This document shows, piece after piece, positions 1-11,190 of a DNA stretch of 64,000 bases (the first letter of the stretch is position 1; every line of letters starts with the position of its first letter). Under the pieces are notes generated by a model. That model searched no databases, was not told the DNA's origin, and saw nothing but the letters and a program-made list of their open reading frames with translations. Location: positions 27,676,699 to 27,740,698 of the forward strand of contig OX463848.1 in assembly GCA_949825065.1 (NCBI GenBank), read 5' to 3'. Made by a program: the position numbers and the translations under genes. The DNA is from Odontocerum albicorne. Taxonomy: Eukaryota; Arthropoda; Insecta; Trichoptera; Odontoceridae.

Positions 1-340
1 ACCTTTCAAGCTTTTTCACCTTCCCAATTTGCTTCAAGTGGATTAAAACAGTTTTATCACTAACACCGCAGCCTGCAGCTAACTCGGACGTGGTTTGCGA
101 TGGATCCGCTTCCACAATAGCCTTCAATTCTTCATTATCAACTTTGGTCTCCGGCCGTCCACGGGGCTTATTCTGCAGGTCGAAATTTCCAGAACGAAAA
201 CGTTGGAACCAAAAACGCACTGTGTTTTCTTTTGCGGCACCGTCGCCATACACATCATTAATCCTTCGAGCCGTTTCTGCAGCACTGGTGCCACGGTGGA
301 ACTCGTACTCGTAAATAACTCGATATTTCAAGTTTTCCAT
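1..340 (-). CDS. Mariner transposase, N-terminal 113 residues (partial)
   Basis: The reverse strand is open from an ATG at 340 to the window edge with no stop or frameshift. The product starts MENLKYRVIYEYEF and carries the two helix-turn-helix modules that bind mariner ends: a first block with AAETARRINDVYG, a linker FRSGNFDLQNKPRGRPETK, then the second block with VEADPSQTTSELA and the conserved HLKQIGKVKKL. In mariners this region recognises the terminal inverted repeats and the catalytic DD34D domain follows. Here the catalytic part lies outside the window. The intact frame suggests a fairly young copy, but whether the whole gene is intact cannot be told from this window. Confidence 0.9.
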   Translation of the reverse strand, partial: MENLKYRVIYEYEFHRGTSAAETARRINDVYGDGAAKENTVRFWFQRFRSGNFDLQNKPRGRPETKVDNEELKAIVEADPSQTTSELAAGCGVSDKTVLIHLKQIGKVKKLER

Positions 341-526
341 TTTGTAAACTGAGTGACGCAAAGAAAAAAAACAATTGAGGAAAAAACAAATGAATTATAA
401 TTTTCGAAACACAAATACTTGAGTAAATAGCTGTATAAATTTTAATTTGGAATTCCTAACCAAAGAGAAGATATTTGAGATCAAAGTTGCCAGTACGGCA
501 AAACGCCAATTTCATATGTAAGGACC
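1..526 (-). mobile_element. Mariner element A, 5' half, cut by the window edge
   Basis: A mariner DNA transposon read on the reverse strand. Its outer terminal inverted repeat lies at about 497-526; on the reverse strand it begins GGTCCTTACATATGAAATTG and is followed by the TA target dinucleotide at 527-528. Between this repeat and the transposase start at 340 is about 155 bp of untranslated DNA. The element runs off the left end of the window, so its other terminus is not visible. I recognise this terminal sequence as typical of mori-type mariners from memory; I did not search. Confidence 0.85.
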
Positions 527-528
527 TA

Positions 529-1680
529 ATATTTGTAAAATAATTATCTTCACTACTTTCGGCAATAGTATACCCTTCGTAAAGAAAGGGGTTTCGCTTC
601 ATTGTTTAAATTACAGACAAGTGAGATTATTTATTCGATTGATAAAAGTATATTTTAGTGGGTTCGAGTTGAATAAATAATGCGCGTTGTATATTATTGT
701 TAATATGTTGAAAATAGTAATTTATTTAAACTATATATTATAAGATCAAGACAGTTGCGTAATTGAAAATTTCAAATTATCCAAGAACGTAGATAAAACA
801 TTTATTCATACTGGATTGGACAATCAAAAGGAATGATATATTCTCATGTACGGGGCATAATGGCATTCTCTCACGAAAAGCTCTTTTATGTTGAAAACAT
901 GTGCACAATATGTTCGGGAACATGAGTATATGTCGGCACAAAATACTGAGGTGAATACGGAAGACATAAACGAGAAAATAAATACACAATGAAAACAGAC
1001 GTTTAGAAAATACGATCACCTTTTCGGACCTCCGAGACATAATACGGGAAGTGAAATAAATTAAAGTTACATTTATGACTTCGGAAGATAAAGTATTTCA
1101 CAGGAGACCCAAACAGAGAGAGCATACATAGCCTTTATGAAAGTTGGGTCAATGTCACCCAAGAGACTTTACTAGATGGATGGATCGGTTATCCTCGTAT
1201 CACTAGTTCTTTGACAAAGGTTTGTGTATTCTTGAAAACACTGTCTAAACAGAATAAACTCCTTGCATTGTCAAATGATTCACTCAAAATAATTTATGTA
1301 TCTTAATTCTATTATAAAAATATTATTCAAAAAATACTAAACCAGTGTTTCATTATAAATCATACTTTGAAATATATTTAATTCACAGTGCATAATTAAA
1401 TATATGGTATTTTTTTTAGAATTTTTTAAGTTATAATATACTTGTTTTCATTTTTAAAAACTACTGTACCAATGAGAAGAAATACTTAAAACTTTAAGAT
1501 TATTTTTTTTTCTAATATCAGTTAATATAAAAAATGTCTACGGTCACAACACTACCGATTTTAAACACAAAATAAACAAGTTATCAATACCTTTAATATA
1601 TTTGTTTTATAAATAAGATTTATTAATAAGAAAAAAATCTATATTGATCAGAACTACAAAATTTGCACATCGTAGTTTTT
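529..1680. other. AT-rich non-coding DNA
   Basis: No gene, transposon or repeat recognised. Short open frames, including one of 87 codons on the reverse strand at 777-1040, have no recognisable motif and look like chance. Confidence 0.6.
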
Positions 1681-1795
1681 GTTTGTTTCTACGTTATTCA
1701 TACTATAGTATATTATTGTATATCTATTCCTAAATATCTTTGTTTGTTTCTACGTTATTCATATATTATTGTATATCTATTCCTAAATATCTTTG
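1681..1795 (+). repeat. Tandem duplication, 61 bp and 53 bp
   Basis: Two head-to-tail copies beginning GTTTGTTTCTACGTTATTCA, at 1681-1741 and 1742-1795. They match throughout, except that the first copy has 8 extra bases (TACTATAG) after TTCA, so TTCA-TA-TATT in copy two reads TTCA-TA-CTATAG-TA-TATT in copy one. Confidence 0.85.
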
Positions 1796-3228
1796 CTGAA
1801 GATAGGGCTAGAAATATTTCACACAATTTTTCTTTCAAACCGTAAGTTTCCTCTCGTCCATTTTTCTTTTGGTCCAAGTCTTACATGTTTACACCACAAC
1901 AGCTGTGATTTAGTTTTATTTCTAAATAATGAATTTTGTAAATACTCGTATATTTGCAAAATTTATTATTTAGAAATAAAAATATAATTTTAAAGTTACG
2001 ATACATTCATATCGTTACAACCATTGTCCTAAACTTGTCGAATATCAGTCCTGAAAAAATATCAACAAAATAAAAGCTAATTTTGTCTTGCAAACTTGAC
2101 AAAAGTATCAAGAAAACTCAACTCCCTGAAGAATATTTCTAGAAAGGAGCCCAAGTAAAGGGAGAATATAAATTTGAGTACATTGAAAAGGAAACAAAGA
2201 TTAGTGGTAAATCCAGGAGAGGCACAACAAAGTCGAGAACAAAGATCGTTCGGAGCAAAGGGATTTGTGTTCCAACTCTTTTATTCAATTTTCAGAATCG
2301 CTAGGCCAGTAAATCTTGGGAAATCCGCGTTTAAATATTGCCTCGAAGTATTGAGAAAACCAATTTTCGTCGTAAATAAAATATTTTTCATTTTACCGGT
2401 AAACCACAATTAATTCTTTGTTATACCTTCGTTGCTTTTTTATCGGGACTGTATAACTATAGTTTATTTTATATTTTCCGAGGTAAATACACGTGCTGGT
2501 AGGAACACTTCATTTTTTTAATAAGAATAGAGGCCTCAATAAAATTTTAAAACTTAAAATATGAGATAATGAATTTATCGCCATTTAGTGATCTAACTCA
2601 CTTTGCTGGCGGAAATCTTGTGTGACTCCAAATGGTCACTTACTCGTACAATATCGATTCCCATAAAAATAAATCACTAATTAATTTTAAAAGGTAGAAT
2701 TTATTAAACTGTTCATCAGCAAATCTATTACGAGTATAATCGTACATTGAACAATTCTGAACAAGGGTGTAAAATTTGTTTCAAAGAAAGAATTATATTT
2801 AAATTAATTTCATTTCCTTTAACGATTTGCTTCCTTAGCATTTTGTGGCATATTATAATAAATCGTTTATTTTTCATTACTTCCAATGTTTGTTCTTTAT
2901 AAATTTTAAAATCTAGGTTATTTAGAATCCGTTTTTTTTATATTCCACGTAGAATGAGCCTAGTAAAATGGATTTTAATATTAAGTTAGTTGAAAATACA
3001 CCTGTGAAAATATCTGCTTTACTGGCATTCACAAAATTTGGAATAATAGGTATCGACTCTCACTTTTTTTTTAATATTTCTCTGTAGAAGGAGGAACGGT
3101 TAACATTGTAGATAAATGTATTAAAAGTAACCTCATGCAACAATTTATTGATAATCTAAGTGTGAGGAAACTTGCTACAGCCAAATTAATCATATACTTA
3201 AAGAATGAGGAGATAAAACTTTAAAATA
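1796..3228. other. AT-rich non-coding DNA with three TACTCGTA-type 8-mers
   Basis: No gene recognised. It contains the recurring 8-mer at 1943-1950, 2641-2648 and 2729-2736 (reverse form TACGAGTA). A 79-codon open frame at 2174-2413 lacks recognisable motifs. Confidence 0.55.
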
Positions 3229-3440
3229 CGACCTCCGTGGCCTGGTGGTAAGACGCTTGTCTGCCGATCCGGAGGTGGCGGGTTCGATCCCCGCTGGGAT
3301 CCAGATTTTTAAAAATAGAATTCCAGTCTGGTTTTCCCTTAGGGTCCATTAAAACATCTCTCTGGTTGCTTGGAAGAGATTGCCAAGTGGTAATAAACTC
3401 GCCAGGTGAAATAAATAAAAAATAAAAATAAATAAGTAAA
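3229..3440 (+). mobile_element. tRNA-derived SINE, type 1, the most complete copy
   Basis: A tRNA-like head with an internal Pol III promoter: A box TGGCCTGGTGG at 3238-3248 and B box GGTTCGATCCC at 3281-3291. A body follows (CCAGTCTGGTTTTCCCTTAG), then a tail region CTGGTTGCTTGGAAGAGATT ... TAATAAACTCGCCAGG, ending in an A/T-rich AATAAATAAA-type tail. The same head-body-tail arrangement recurs on both strands in this window, so this is a repeat family and not a tRNA gene. It encodes no protein and would depend on LINE machinery to move. Confidence 0.8.
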
Positions 3441-3617
3441 ATATATTGTATTAAGGAGCACGTTAAAAAATAAAGTATTGTATAAACTTTTTAACCATCA
3501 GCAATACGTTTGAATTATTTTTTATTCTAAAGTATTATTAATGTCAAGTGTAATTGCTTTGTATATATGCATATTGCTTTGTATTCCATAACACTTTCCT
3601 CAAATTTAATAGAATCT

Positions 3618-3758
3618 TGCAGCTTATTGCCATATGGTAATCTCTACCAACGAACCAACAAATAATCAAGAGATCTTAATTGTATACCAGATTAGAACTT
3701 TTTTTTTCAAATTGGACACCAATGAGAATCAAACCCACAACTAGGCCACGAAGGTCTG
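3618..3758 (-). mobile_element. SINE type 1, internally deleted copy
   Basis: Reverse-strand copy. The tail region (GCCATATGGTAATCTCTACC on the plus strand) is on the left. The B-box complement (GAATCAAACCC) and A-box complement (CTAGGCCACG) are on the right. The two boxes lie almost together, so the tRNA head has lost its middle. Confidence 0.65.
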
Positions 3759-4119
3759 TCTACAAATGTAATTTAAGATAATTTTAATTTTTATCACTCA
3801 CGAAATAAAAATACATTCGTATAATACCCCTTAACATGTCCAAAATGTTAATGCGAACACTTTGAAGAGCGTAGTCGGGAATATCTTGGGTCCCAGAAAT
3901 TGAGCCTTCGAATTATGAACCACTGAAGTAAGCATATAATTCACAGTCGCCATCGAACGTATTGAAAATACAAGATTTTAATACTTCTAGCGCTTATGAG
4001 TTTTATCACGAGACGAAATCGTTAACCAGACTGGAACCCTTCTATTAAAAATGATACAATCTTAATATAAACATTTGTATTTAAAATAATGGTGAAGGAA
4101 GCAATAAGTCAGTCACTTG
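3759..4119. other. Non-coding, nothing recognised
   Basis: No ORF, repeat or RNA feature that I can support between the SINE copy and the LINE scrap. Confidence 0.5.
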
Positions 4120-4335
4120 GAGTTGATATGGAGGGACCGAAGAGCTCTAAGAAAAACTAAAACCCGATTAATCCAAACACTCGTTTTCCTCATTTTTCTT
4201 AATGGTGTGGAGATCTGGACACTAGACAGGCAAGAAGTAGAAAGTTTTGTATTTGAGATATGATGTTGGAGGCGTCTCTTGCGTGTTGCGTAAACTACAA
4301 GAAAAACCAATTATTGAAAACTCGGGATTGAGACG
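4120..4335 (+). pseudogene. LINE reverse-transcriptase C-terminal fragment
   Basis: Plus-strand conceptual translation gives TKTRLIQTLVFLIFLNGVEI followed by WTL, then FVFEI-stop-CWRRLLRV. This matches the segment after the reverse-transcriptase palm of many animal LINEs, whose usual form is KTLVFPIFLYG.ETWTL ... FEMWCWRRLLRI. At least three stops interrupt the frame, including one where the Trp of the EMWCWRR-type motif should be. No 5' part, endonuclease or 3' tail can be seen nearby. It is a dead, short remnant; I cannot name the clade. Confidence 0.8.
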
Positions 4336-4374
4336 TATCTATAGTATCTGTGTTATGCGTGAGAAAAATCATAT

Positions 4375-4503
4375 GAGACAACCCCCGTGGCCTAGTTTTC
4401 ATTTAAGGCATCTTTAACATATTTCTGGTTGGCTGGAAGATATTTCCATATGGCAAAGCCAGGCTGTACTGTATACAGCGAAAGTTTAAAACAATACAAT
4501 ATA
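4375..4503 (+). mobile_element. SINE type 1 with internal deletion
   Basis: Starts with the tRNA-like head (CCCCCGTGGCCTAGTTTTCA) and jumps straight into the tail (CATCTTTAACATATTTCTGG, then TTGGCTGGAAGATATTTCC and CAGGCTGTACTGTATACAGC). The B box and body are missing, so this copy could not be transcribed from its own promoter. Confidence 0.65.
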
Positions 4504-5294
4504 ATATTTATGATAAATATTGTGCGAGAAGCACAACAGTCTTGATCGCTCAATTCTGGTAGGAAGTGTAAATGGCAAATACAGCAGAAGTTGAGTACCC
4601 ATCCAATTGGTTAACCATATGAAAAAAGCAACAGGGTACTGCATTGCTTGTGCTGGTGAAGGACGGTTAACAGCCATGATGATCACGATCTTCAAAATTG
4701 AGGGTACGACCAATAAGAAAAAGCATTTGAAATTCGCCTTTTTTTGTAAAATGAAAACAAAAGTAACTTAGGGAATTATCCGTATTTCATATAAAATAAC
4801 GGGGCCATGGTATCTGTTTATCAATTTTACGAGTATGTCTGCCATAATATTAAATATCATTTATTTGCAGATGTATTATATTTTTGGCGGTATATTCCAA
4901 GTCACATGTATCTTATCAAGTTGACTTATTGATCTGAATGCGGACAATTAATATAAATATTGAACCATTCATGTTTATTCTTGAAGATCGATTCATGCGT
5001 GTTCATTAATTATGTGATTTTTTTTTGGTTTCATAAAAAAAATTCAAAATTGAGTAATAATAACTATTATTACATAAATAAAATAAGTTGAAATTCTCAA
5101 AACAAAATCTGTAAGTGTAAATACTAAATATGTTTTGTGGTGGAAGTTTCGTTCATCGCGGGATTGTTATTTTTTAGTGATTTTTCACAAACAAAATTTT
5201 CATAAACAGAATGGTAGTGAAAATATGTCCGTTTTACGCGTTCGTATTGACACTAAAAATAATTACATTATAAAAATGACGTTTTATCATTATA
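4504..5294. other. AT-rich non-coding DNA
   Basis: Nothing recognised apart from one TACGAGTA 8-mer at 4828-4835. Confidence 0.5.
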
Positions 5295-5670
5295 TCAGGC
5301 ATATCCAGAAAGTAAGTGTACTAAATTTTTGTAGGTTACAATTTTTTTTATTTTAACAAAAAAATACGTGGTTACCGTAGTACATATGTAAGCTATTTTT
5401 CGACATAGTCGCCATTCCTCTCAATGCAGGTGGTGAAGCGGGGTATCAACTTTTTGATGCCTTCCTCGAAGTAGTTTCCCGCCAACCCCTCCGTCCACTT
5501 CTCCACCTCCTCCTTTACCTCCTCGTTGGTTGAAAACCTTTTTCCACCCATGTGCAGCTTCAGGGAGGTAAAGAGATAGTAATCTGAAGGTGCTAGGTCA
5601 GGGGAATGCGCGGGATGGTTCAGGACATCCCATTTAAGCCTCAGTACACTTACTTTCTGGATACGCCTAG
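5295..5670 (-). mobile_element. Mariner element B, 376-bp deletion derivative with both ends
   Basis: Terminal inverted repeats of about 28 bp lie at 5295-5322 and 5643-5670. Both contain TATCCAGAAAGTAAGTGTAC, apart from one mismatch in the outer part. TA dinucleotides flank both ends (5293-5294 and 5671-5672), as expected for a mariner target duplication. On the reverse strand the right-hand repeat joins directly to the last quarter of a transposase gene, so the 5' untranslated region and most of the coding sequence are gone. It is a MITE-like, non-autonomous copy. Confidence 0.9.
5393..5641 (-). pseudogene. Mariner transposase, C-terminal remnant of element B
   Basis: The reverse-strand frame reads from LKWDVLNHPAHSPDLAPSDY to a stop after NGDYVEK at 5393. 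SPDLAPSD holds the third Asp of the mariner DD34D triad; the first two Asp and the DNA-binding domains are deleted. The remainder (YLFTSLKLHMGGKRF ... KLIPRFTTCIERNGDYVEK) is the normal transposase C terminus. With no start region and only one catalytic residue it cannot act. Confidence 0.85.
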
Positions 5671-5775
5671 TACTACAATACAAAAATCGAGGAAATCAAA
5701 CATTTATTTTAGTCACGTGTTAAAATAACCCAAATTCAAGTAGTCGCAAACTAAAAAAATCATATTTAAATTTGT

Positions 5776-6118
5776 GACTACCTCCATGGCCTAGTTATTA
5801 AGAAACTTGACTTTCATCTGATGGTATCGGGATCTATTCTGGATGATAATTAAAAAAATGTTTACGTTTGGTTAAATAGTTCGTTTGGTAACAATACTCC
5901 TCGTGCTAGACGTGTAAGAGTGTTGTTACCTTATAACATGCGATAGTGTTGCTTACATGTGTGATTACGAATAACAAGTACCCTCCCTACTCCAGCTTTC
6001 CTAAACCCGAAGACTCTATTAATGGGGCCGAAGACAATTTTGACTCCCGGCCTTACTCTTCAATATGTTTGAATCATCAATTCGAATAAGTTGAAGGATG
6101 CCGTACGAATTTAAATAT
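5776..6118 (+). mobile_element. SINE type 2 (tRNA-like head, different body)
   Basis: The head CTACCTCCATGGCCTAG resembles that of the type 1 SINEs. The body is different: GGTAACAATACTCCTCGTGC, a later GTGTTGTTACC, CTAAACCCGAAGACTCTATT, AATGGGGCCGAAGACAAT, and ACTCTTCAATATGTTTGAA. The same order of blocks is found at 23338-23655, and in part at 16025-16200 plus 17710-17790. The B box is degraded (GGTATCGGGATCTATTCTGG). Confidence 0.65.
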
Positions 6119-6654
6119 ACCTAAATGACAAAATACGCTCTTTTTGAATAAAACTTATGTTTCTAAGATAATTGGCGATATATAGTTTTAGAAAAATATC
6201 CCTACTTAATATATTTTTTATACGCAAACATCCCTTTAAGGTTTAAATGTCATTTAAGGTCATTTTTAATCATGAGAACGCCATCCTGAAATTGCTTTCA
6301 AGGTTTTATCGCTTTTTTCATACTGTTTTAGGGTCACTTCAAAGAACGGGTAACACTTTGATAGTTTCAAATGTCACTATAAAAAGCATCGTAGACTAGT
6401 TCATTGATTAAAAAATATATCCTTTGATACATTGATTTAAATACTCATTTTTTTCTTTATAGACTTGGATAACTTGACTAAAATTTCCTTTGAATACGTT
6501 GTTGAATATCCCGGTATTGAGATGTAAATAGGATAAAAAAATAAAGCCTTTTTACTAATTATATTTCCATAATTCATTTCAGAAGATTTTTTAATTGTGT
6601 TCTTAACTTTAGTCGAAAACCTTTTTAATAAATACTTAATACATACCTACATAG
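6119..6654. other. AT-rich non-coding DNA
   Basis: No gene or repeat recognised. Confidence 0.5.
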
Positions 6655-7180
6655 GTACCATCACGCCATTTCCCTCTTGGCGTAGACAGATACTGCAGTA
6701 CTTTCCTAACTGACGCGCCCTTAGCATCTTATATATTCGTACACCTTCTCATACAAACTTTACGATTTCTTTGACTTTCAACGTTTCTTTCTTTCAGAAT
6801 ATTATTTACTTGAGTCAACCATATTTTCCTTGGTCTTCCTCTCACACGCCTTCCATTCACATCAGCACTGTATGTCTGATTCGTTAGTTAGTACTTTCTT
6901 AATATGAACCTTCTACATGCCCAAAACATCATAGTCTTCGTCGTACTTTCACCCCTTATCACTTCATTTCGTATTCTATCATACATTGTCACTCCATGTA
7001 TTCTTCTTAATGCACGCAACCCTAGAGCATTTATTCGGTTCCTCTTGGTATTTTACTCACATTCATCAAAGTTTGCCCCAAAATTCTATTGTTCACAAAT
7101 TACCTTAGCAAATTTTGATACTCTCAGCTTCAAGTTTATATGTTTTAGTGCCCCATTGATTTTGTATGCTAACGTTACAC
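6655..7180 (-). pseudogene. LINE 3' end: degraded reverse-transcriptase C-terminal region
   Basis: Reverse-strand translation, with frame changes and stops, gives in order KINGALK, then NALGLRALRRIHGVTMYDRI followed by RNEVIRG, then NGRRVRGRPRKIWLTQVNNI, ESQRNRKVCMRRCTNI and finally STPRGKWRDG. This is the characteristic end of a widespread class of animal LINE polyproteins (usual forms are MRYLRRICGVTRLDRIRNE, GRPRKTWLDQV, and R.CM.R.MNVDEAK). Several stops show it is long dead. The 8225-8395 fragment and the 62205-62475 fragment look like the same or a close family. The clade assignment would need a database search. Confidence 0.75.
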
Positions 7181-8224
7181 GTGCAATAAATGATTAATAA
7201 CGAGTTAATGTATTAAAAAAGGGTATTTTACCTATTTTTTGGTTACTTAAAGTAAAGTAAATGGGGAATTAAAAAAATGTATAGTATTTGCGGTTTCGCC
7301 ACATTGGTTTTTGCCCATAAATAACAGAAATATTTTATTTAGGTTTCTCTTTATTTTGTTTTTAATATGTTCCTAAAAATATCTTCAGATACAAATTATT
7401 TTCATGATGTATATTATCTTTCTTCAAAACTATTCACTCAAATTGGAAATAAAATTCTAACTTTTTTCAAAACATTTTTTCCTTCAATACAATTTTAAAG
7501 ATTATGGAATTTTATTTCTCGTCATAATTTTTTAACAGCATTGTTCAATACTTATAACCTTATTTATGATATTTTTTTATTTACTCTATTGTTCCTCACT
7601 TAAAATATTAACTACTTTGAGATCCTGATTGTTACTAAATCTATCAGAAACAAAAATAATATTTTCGCCCTCCGTTGTATAATACATATAATAATGAATA
7701 TTCCTATAGACGCTTATTCGAATCGGACAAATAGTTTCATAGGTCAAAACAAATAACATAATTTATTTTTTATCTCTTCTTTTGAGTGCTTTTGATGTTA
7801 TCTTTTCCGCAAGAAGACGTCTCTCACCACCAAAACTTCCTGTTTCATATCGTATCCTGCACATTGAGTTTAACATGAGTCGTTTTTGACCTTCTTTTCG
7901 GAATAAGGTACGGATATTTCATATAGAGTAACCAAATTAAGAAGCTAAAAACAGAACTGAATTAATTAACCCATTAAACTATTAAAAAAAACTAAATATT
8001 TTTCCTAATGGTCTCAAAAATGCAACATATTGTAATTTACACATAAATGTTTGTAACTGCAAATTTTCCTTCGCGTATAAAAAAGTACGAATAAAAAATA
8101 TATTTTTAAAGGAAAAATAGACAAGTTTTTAATTTTTTCAAATCTTAGTACAAATTAAGCTTGTTAGAATATCAGAAAAAAACGTCACATATTTTTTTAA
8201 AATATTTATTTGTACATACTATAC
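7181..8224. other. AT-rich non-coding DNA
   Basis: No gene, repeat or RNA feature recognised. Confidence 0.5.
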
Positions 8225-8395
8225 ATGCATACCATCACACCAAATGCAGAGCACACAGCGCCAGATTGTCCTATTCCACACACATTTTAACTATTCCACA
8301 TCCATACAATTTATCATACAGCTCCTATGATTTCTATTATTTCTTATTTTTCCTTCTTTCAAAATATCATTCACTTGATTCCTGTACCTCACCTA
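8225..8395 (-). pseudogene. LINE 3'-end fragment, second copy
   Basis: The reverse strand reads VRYRNQVNDILKEGKIRNNR then NHRSCMINCMDVE-stop-LKCVWNRTIWR. This aligns block by block with the tail of the LINE at 6655-7180 (W..QVNNILKERNV, R.R..CMRR, then the DAK block). The usual GRPRK motif ahead of it has been lost. At least one stop lies inside the conserved block. It is short and not functional. Confidence 0.7.
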
Positions 8396-9325
8396 AATAT
8401 TTATTTATTTTTCTTCATACATCACAAAAACAGACTTGCTTTCTTTATATTTTATTTGAAATCTACATATGATACTCATTTAATATTTTCATGTCATAAC
8501 GTATTAAGCATTTCGTTCAAATTCTTATCTTATTATATTCAAAGATACCAAAACTGTCGCGGCAGTTACAATATATTTTCAAAATAGTAGCAAAGCTAAA
8601 TAATTCTATGCGTGTATGTTGTTCTGGTTAATCAAATTTATGGTCACCCCCTCTTCAATAATTTTTAAAGTGGAAAACTTACATAAGATATTTTGAAACA
8701 GTCTGCAAATATTGACCAGATCACGTTTCCATTAAGAGTGCAAGTCACTTGCGCTTATGCTTTGTTTTACTTGTATTTTCGAGATAATATTTCTTTACTT
8801 GCCAGGCAAATAAGAACGTGATTGCATGTTTATATAAATTATTAAAGATTTTTTTAAGGATTGGCTCCGGGCCAAAAATGGATGGATATCTAAAACTGGA
8901 GATTTTCAGACATAAATTTTACATTAATTTAAATGGTTTCTGATATTTATTAGTGAAAACATTTTTTAATCAAATATACCTATAACCATAAAATTTTAAA
9001 TTCTTTTATTTTCCTAAAACCTACAAAAACAAGAATTTTTTGTTATATTTGAACTTTTAACGCTTATTTATACTATATAGCGTATTTTTTTCCGCCAAGA
9101 TAAATTTTCAATATTTTTTAGAGTATTTTTATTGGTATTTTTACAAATGTAGATTTATATGTAACCAAAAGCTCTTTCTATTCTTAATTGAGTTTTTTAA
9201 CGCTTATTTATATTTTATTGTGGGATATTTCATAAAAAAATCATATCCACTGAGACATTTTTCTCTATGCATATCTACAGAATGATTCATCATTATCTTA
9301 TTAGGACTTGTATACCAAAATATAT
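8396..9325. other. AT-rich non-coding DNA with a short direct repeat
   Basis: The 18-base word TTTTAACGCTTATTTATA occurs at 9054-9071 and again near 9196-9213. Nothing else recognised. Confidence 0.5.
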
Positions 9326-9529
9326 GAATTCCGTTTCCCAGTTGATAAGAAACTTGTCATCTAACTTGAGGGTTGCCGGTTCGATGCGTATTAGACCCCA
9401 TATTTTTAAACAGTGTAGTTTTCTCTTAAAACCTCGTTCATATCTTTCTGATAGGTTGGAAGAAGTCGCCACATAGCAATAAGCTCACCAGATTGTACTG
9501 TATTCACGAAATTATAAAACAGTACAACA
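9326..9529 (+). mobile_element. SINE type 1, diverged full-length copy
   Basis: The head has a recognisable B box (GGTTCGATGCG) after a worn A box. The body runs GTAGTTTTCTCTTAAAACCT. The tail GATAGGTTGGAAGAAGTCGC, AATAAGCTCACCAGATTGTA and CTGTATTCACGAAATTATAA is diagnostic for the family. Confidence 0.65.
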
Positions 9530-10944
9530 CTAAGTCAAAATATTGTAGCACGTGCTAGTACGAATACTAGTTATAACGCCTTTTGTGTGTTTAAATTGAA
9601 GGTTTATTAAGTGTGAACTGATTCAAAAAGTAGCCTCCTGTGGAACAAATGTCTTATCTGTGGTTTAACCTTAAGTTTTTGATCGGTCAGTCTTTATTTT
9701 TACTTCTTCATCATGTGCCGAAACCAGCTCCCCTGATGTTGATGATCACGCTTTAAAAAAATACTTTGTCTTTGGCAGCACGGAATAGCTTCTCGACCGC
9801 CTGGATACCTGTCCATTCGCGAATGTTTCATAACCAAGACGAGTGTATTCTACCGACTCCGCGTCGATACTGAATTTTGCCCATCAATATTAATTTTATG
9901 TAGCGCTATTTTTCCACTCTCAATACGAATATGACACCAACAGGCATATTTTTTAAATTTTATGGTATTTAAGAGTCTTGTTCTAGGCCTGCTTGACGCA
10001 GCACCTTGGCTATTTTTATTAATGTACATATATTCCAATAGTAAAAAAGTACTGCCAAATCCGTAGAAATATTCAAATGAATGTACTTTCATATAGTGTC
10101 ATGTAATAGTATCCTTTTCTACTTAACTAAAACATTATTTGTCCGCAGTTTCAAAATAATTAGCATGCAGACAGCCCCCGTAATAATATTCATACAACAC
10201 TCTGTCCACATTCATAACGTGATCCATCCCATCACAGCGGTCCAAGGATTAGTCGGATCCCGCAGGAGTAGACATTAAGCCAAAGCTTTTAATGATGATA
10301 TCCCTTACAAACTGGGAAACTTTTCGAATGTCAAGGATACATTATACTACGAGTACATGTCGCACCTGCCCCGAGTGCGGGGGACCACTTTACACGGGAA
10401 GACCGAGACAAATTTAAAGAAAAACATTGACAGACGAATTTATACTTTTACTTACATATTTTAAACCTTCTGCAGTAGAGTTGAATATAATATCATTAAA
10501 AACTTTCATTGTATTTATTATACAAGACATAAAATAAAACGTACAAACACATTTTCCTTCATATTTTCGTAAAAAAAATCCAGATATTTTCAGAACATGG
10601 ACGTTCTATTTGATCAGGAGATGAGAGACTATTTTGCATACCATCATGTCAAATCACATTTTTCACGTATTAATTTACGGTTCGCTTGGTGCAACTATGG
10701 AACGAGCTTTCAAGATTTCTTATTTGTGCTCCATATTTATTTACATTTGAGAGAGAATCGAAAAACCATTAAATTATATTACTCAGAATATCCTTTCCTT
10801 CCCTTCCTTATTCATGAACCAATATATTTCCCTTTGTTTTGTCATTATTCGTAGAGATTCGTAATTTATTAGTTTTTGAAATTAAATTTAAAGGAAGATT
10901 TTTTTTGTAAAATCTTTCACCTTTACACACAGTTTAATATATCC
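9530..10944. other. Mostly AT-rich non-coding DNA
   Basis: No gene named. A short GC-richer patch at about 10356-10402 would read CRTCPECGGPLYTGRPRQI on the plus strand, with a CxxC pair, but it stops soon after and has no continuation I can see. A TACGAGTA 8-mer lies at 10348-10355, just before this patch. Confidence 0.5.
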
Positions 10945-11005
10945 AACGAGCTGGTTGGTTGGAAGAAATTGATGTGTAGCATTATACCCGCCAATGTGAT
11001 ATGTT
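10945..11005 (+). mobile_element. SINE type 1 tail fragment
   Basis: GAGCTGGTTGGTTGGAAGAA and TATACCCGCCAATGTGATAT match the SINE tail. A very worn head may follow at 11041-11110, before the next copy. Confidence 0.5.
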
Positions 11006-11190
11006 CAACCATATACACAAAATAATAATAAAAATAAAAAAACGTTGCTTAAGTCTGTCGCTTAGTGATAAGCGTGCTTGCTTTATACCCAAGAGTCATA
11101 TTCACAGAGGATTTGATTTTGTAAAAATGTTTATTATAAAGTCTCATTTCATTTGGTTGATTGTTGTACTGGTACTGAGTAGCTATCTAC

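Noticed and set aside
3229..3300. Possible functional tRNA gene (A and B boxes with tRNA-like fold)
   Set aside because: The acceptor stem does not close, the anticodon arm is not convincing, and the same head-plus-body recurs throughout the window, so it is a SINE head.
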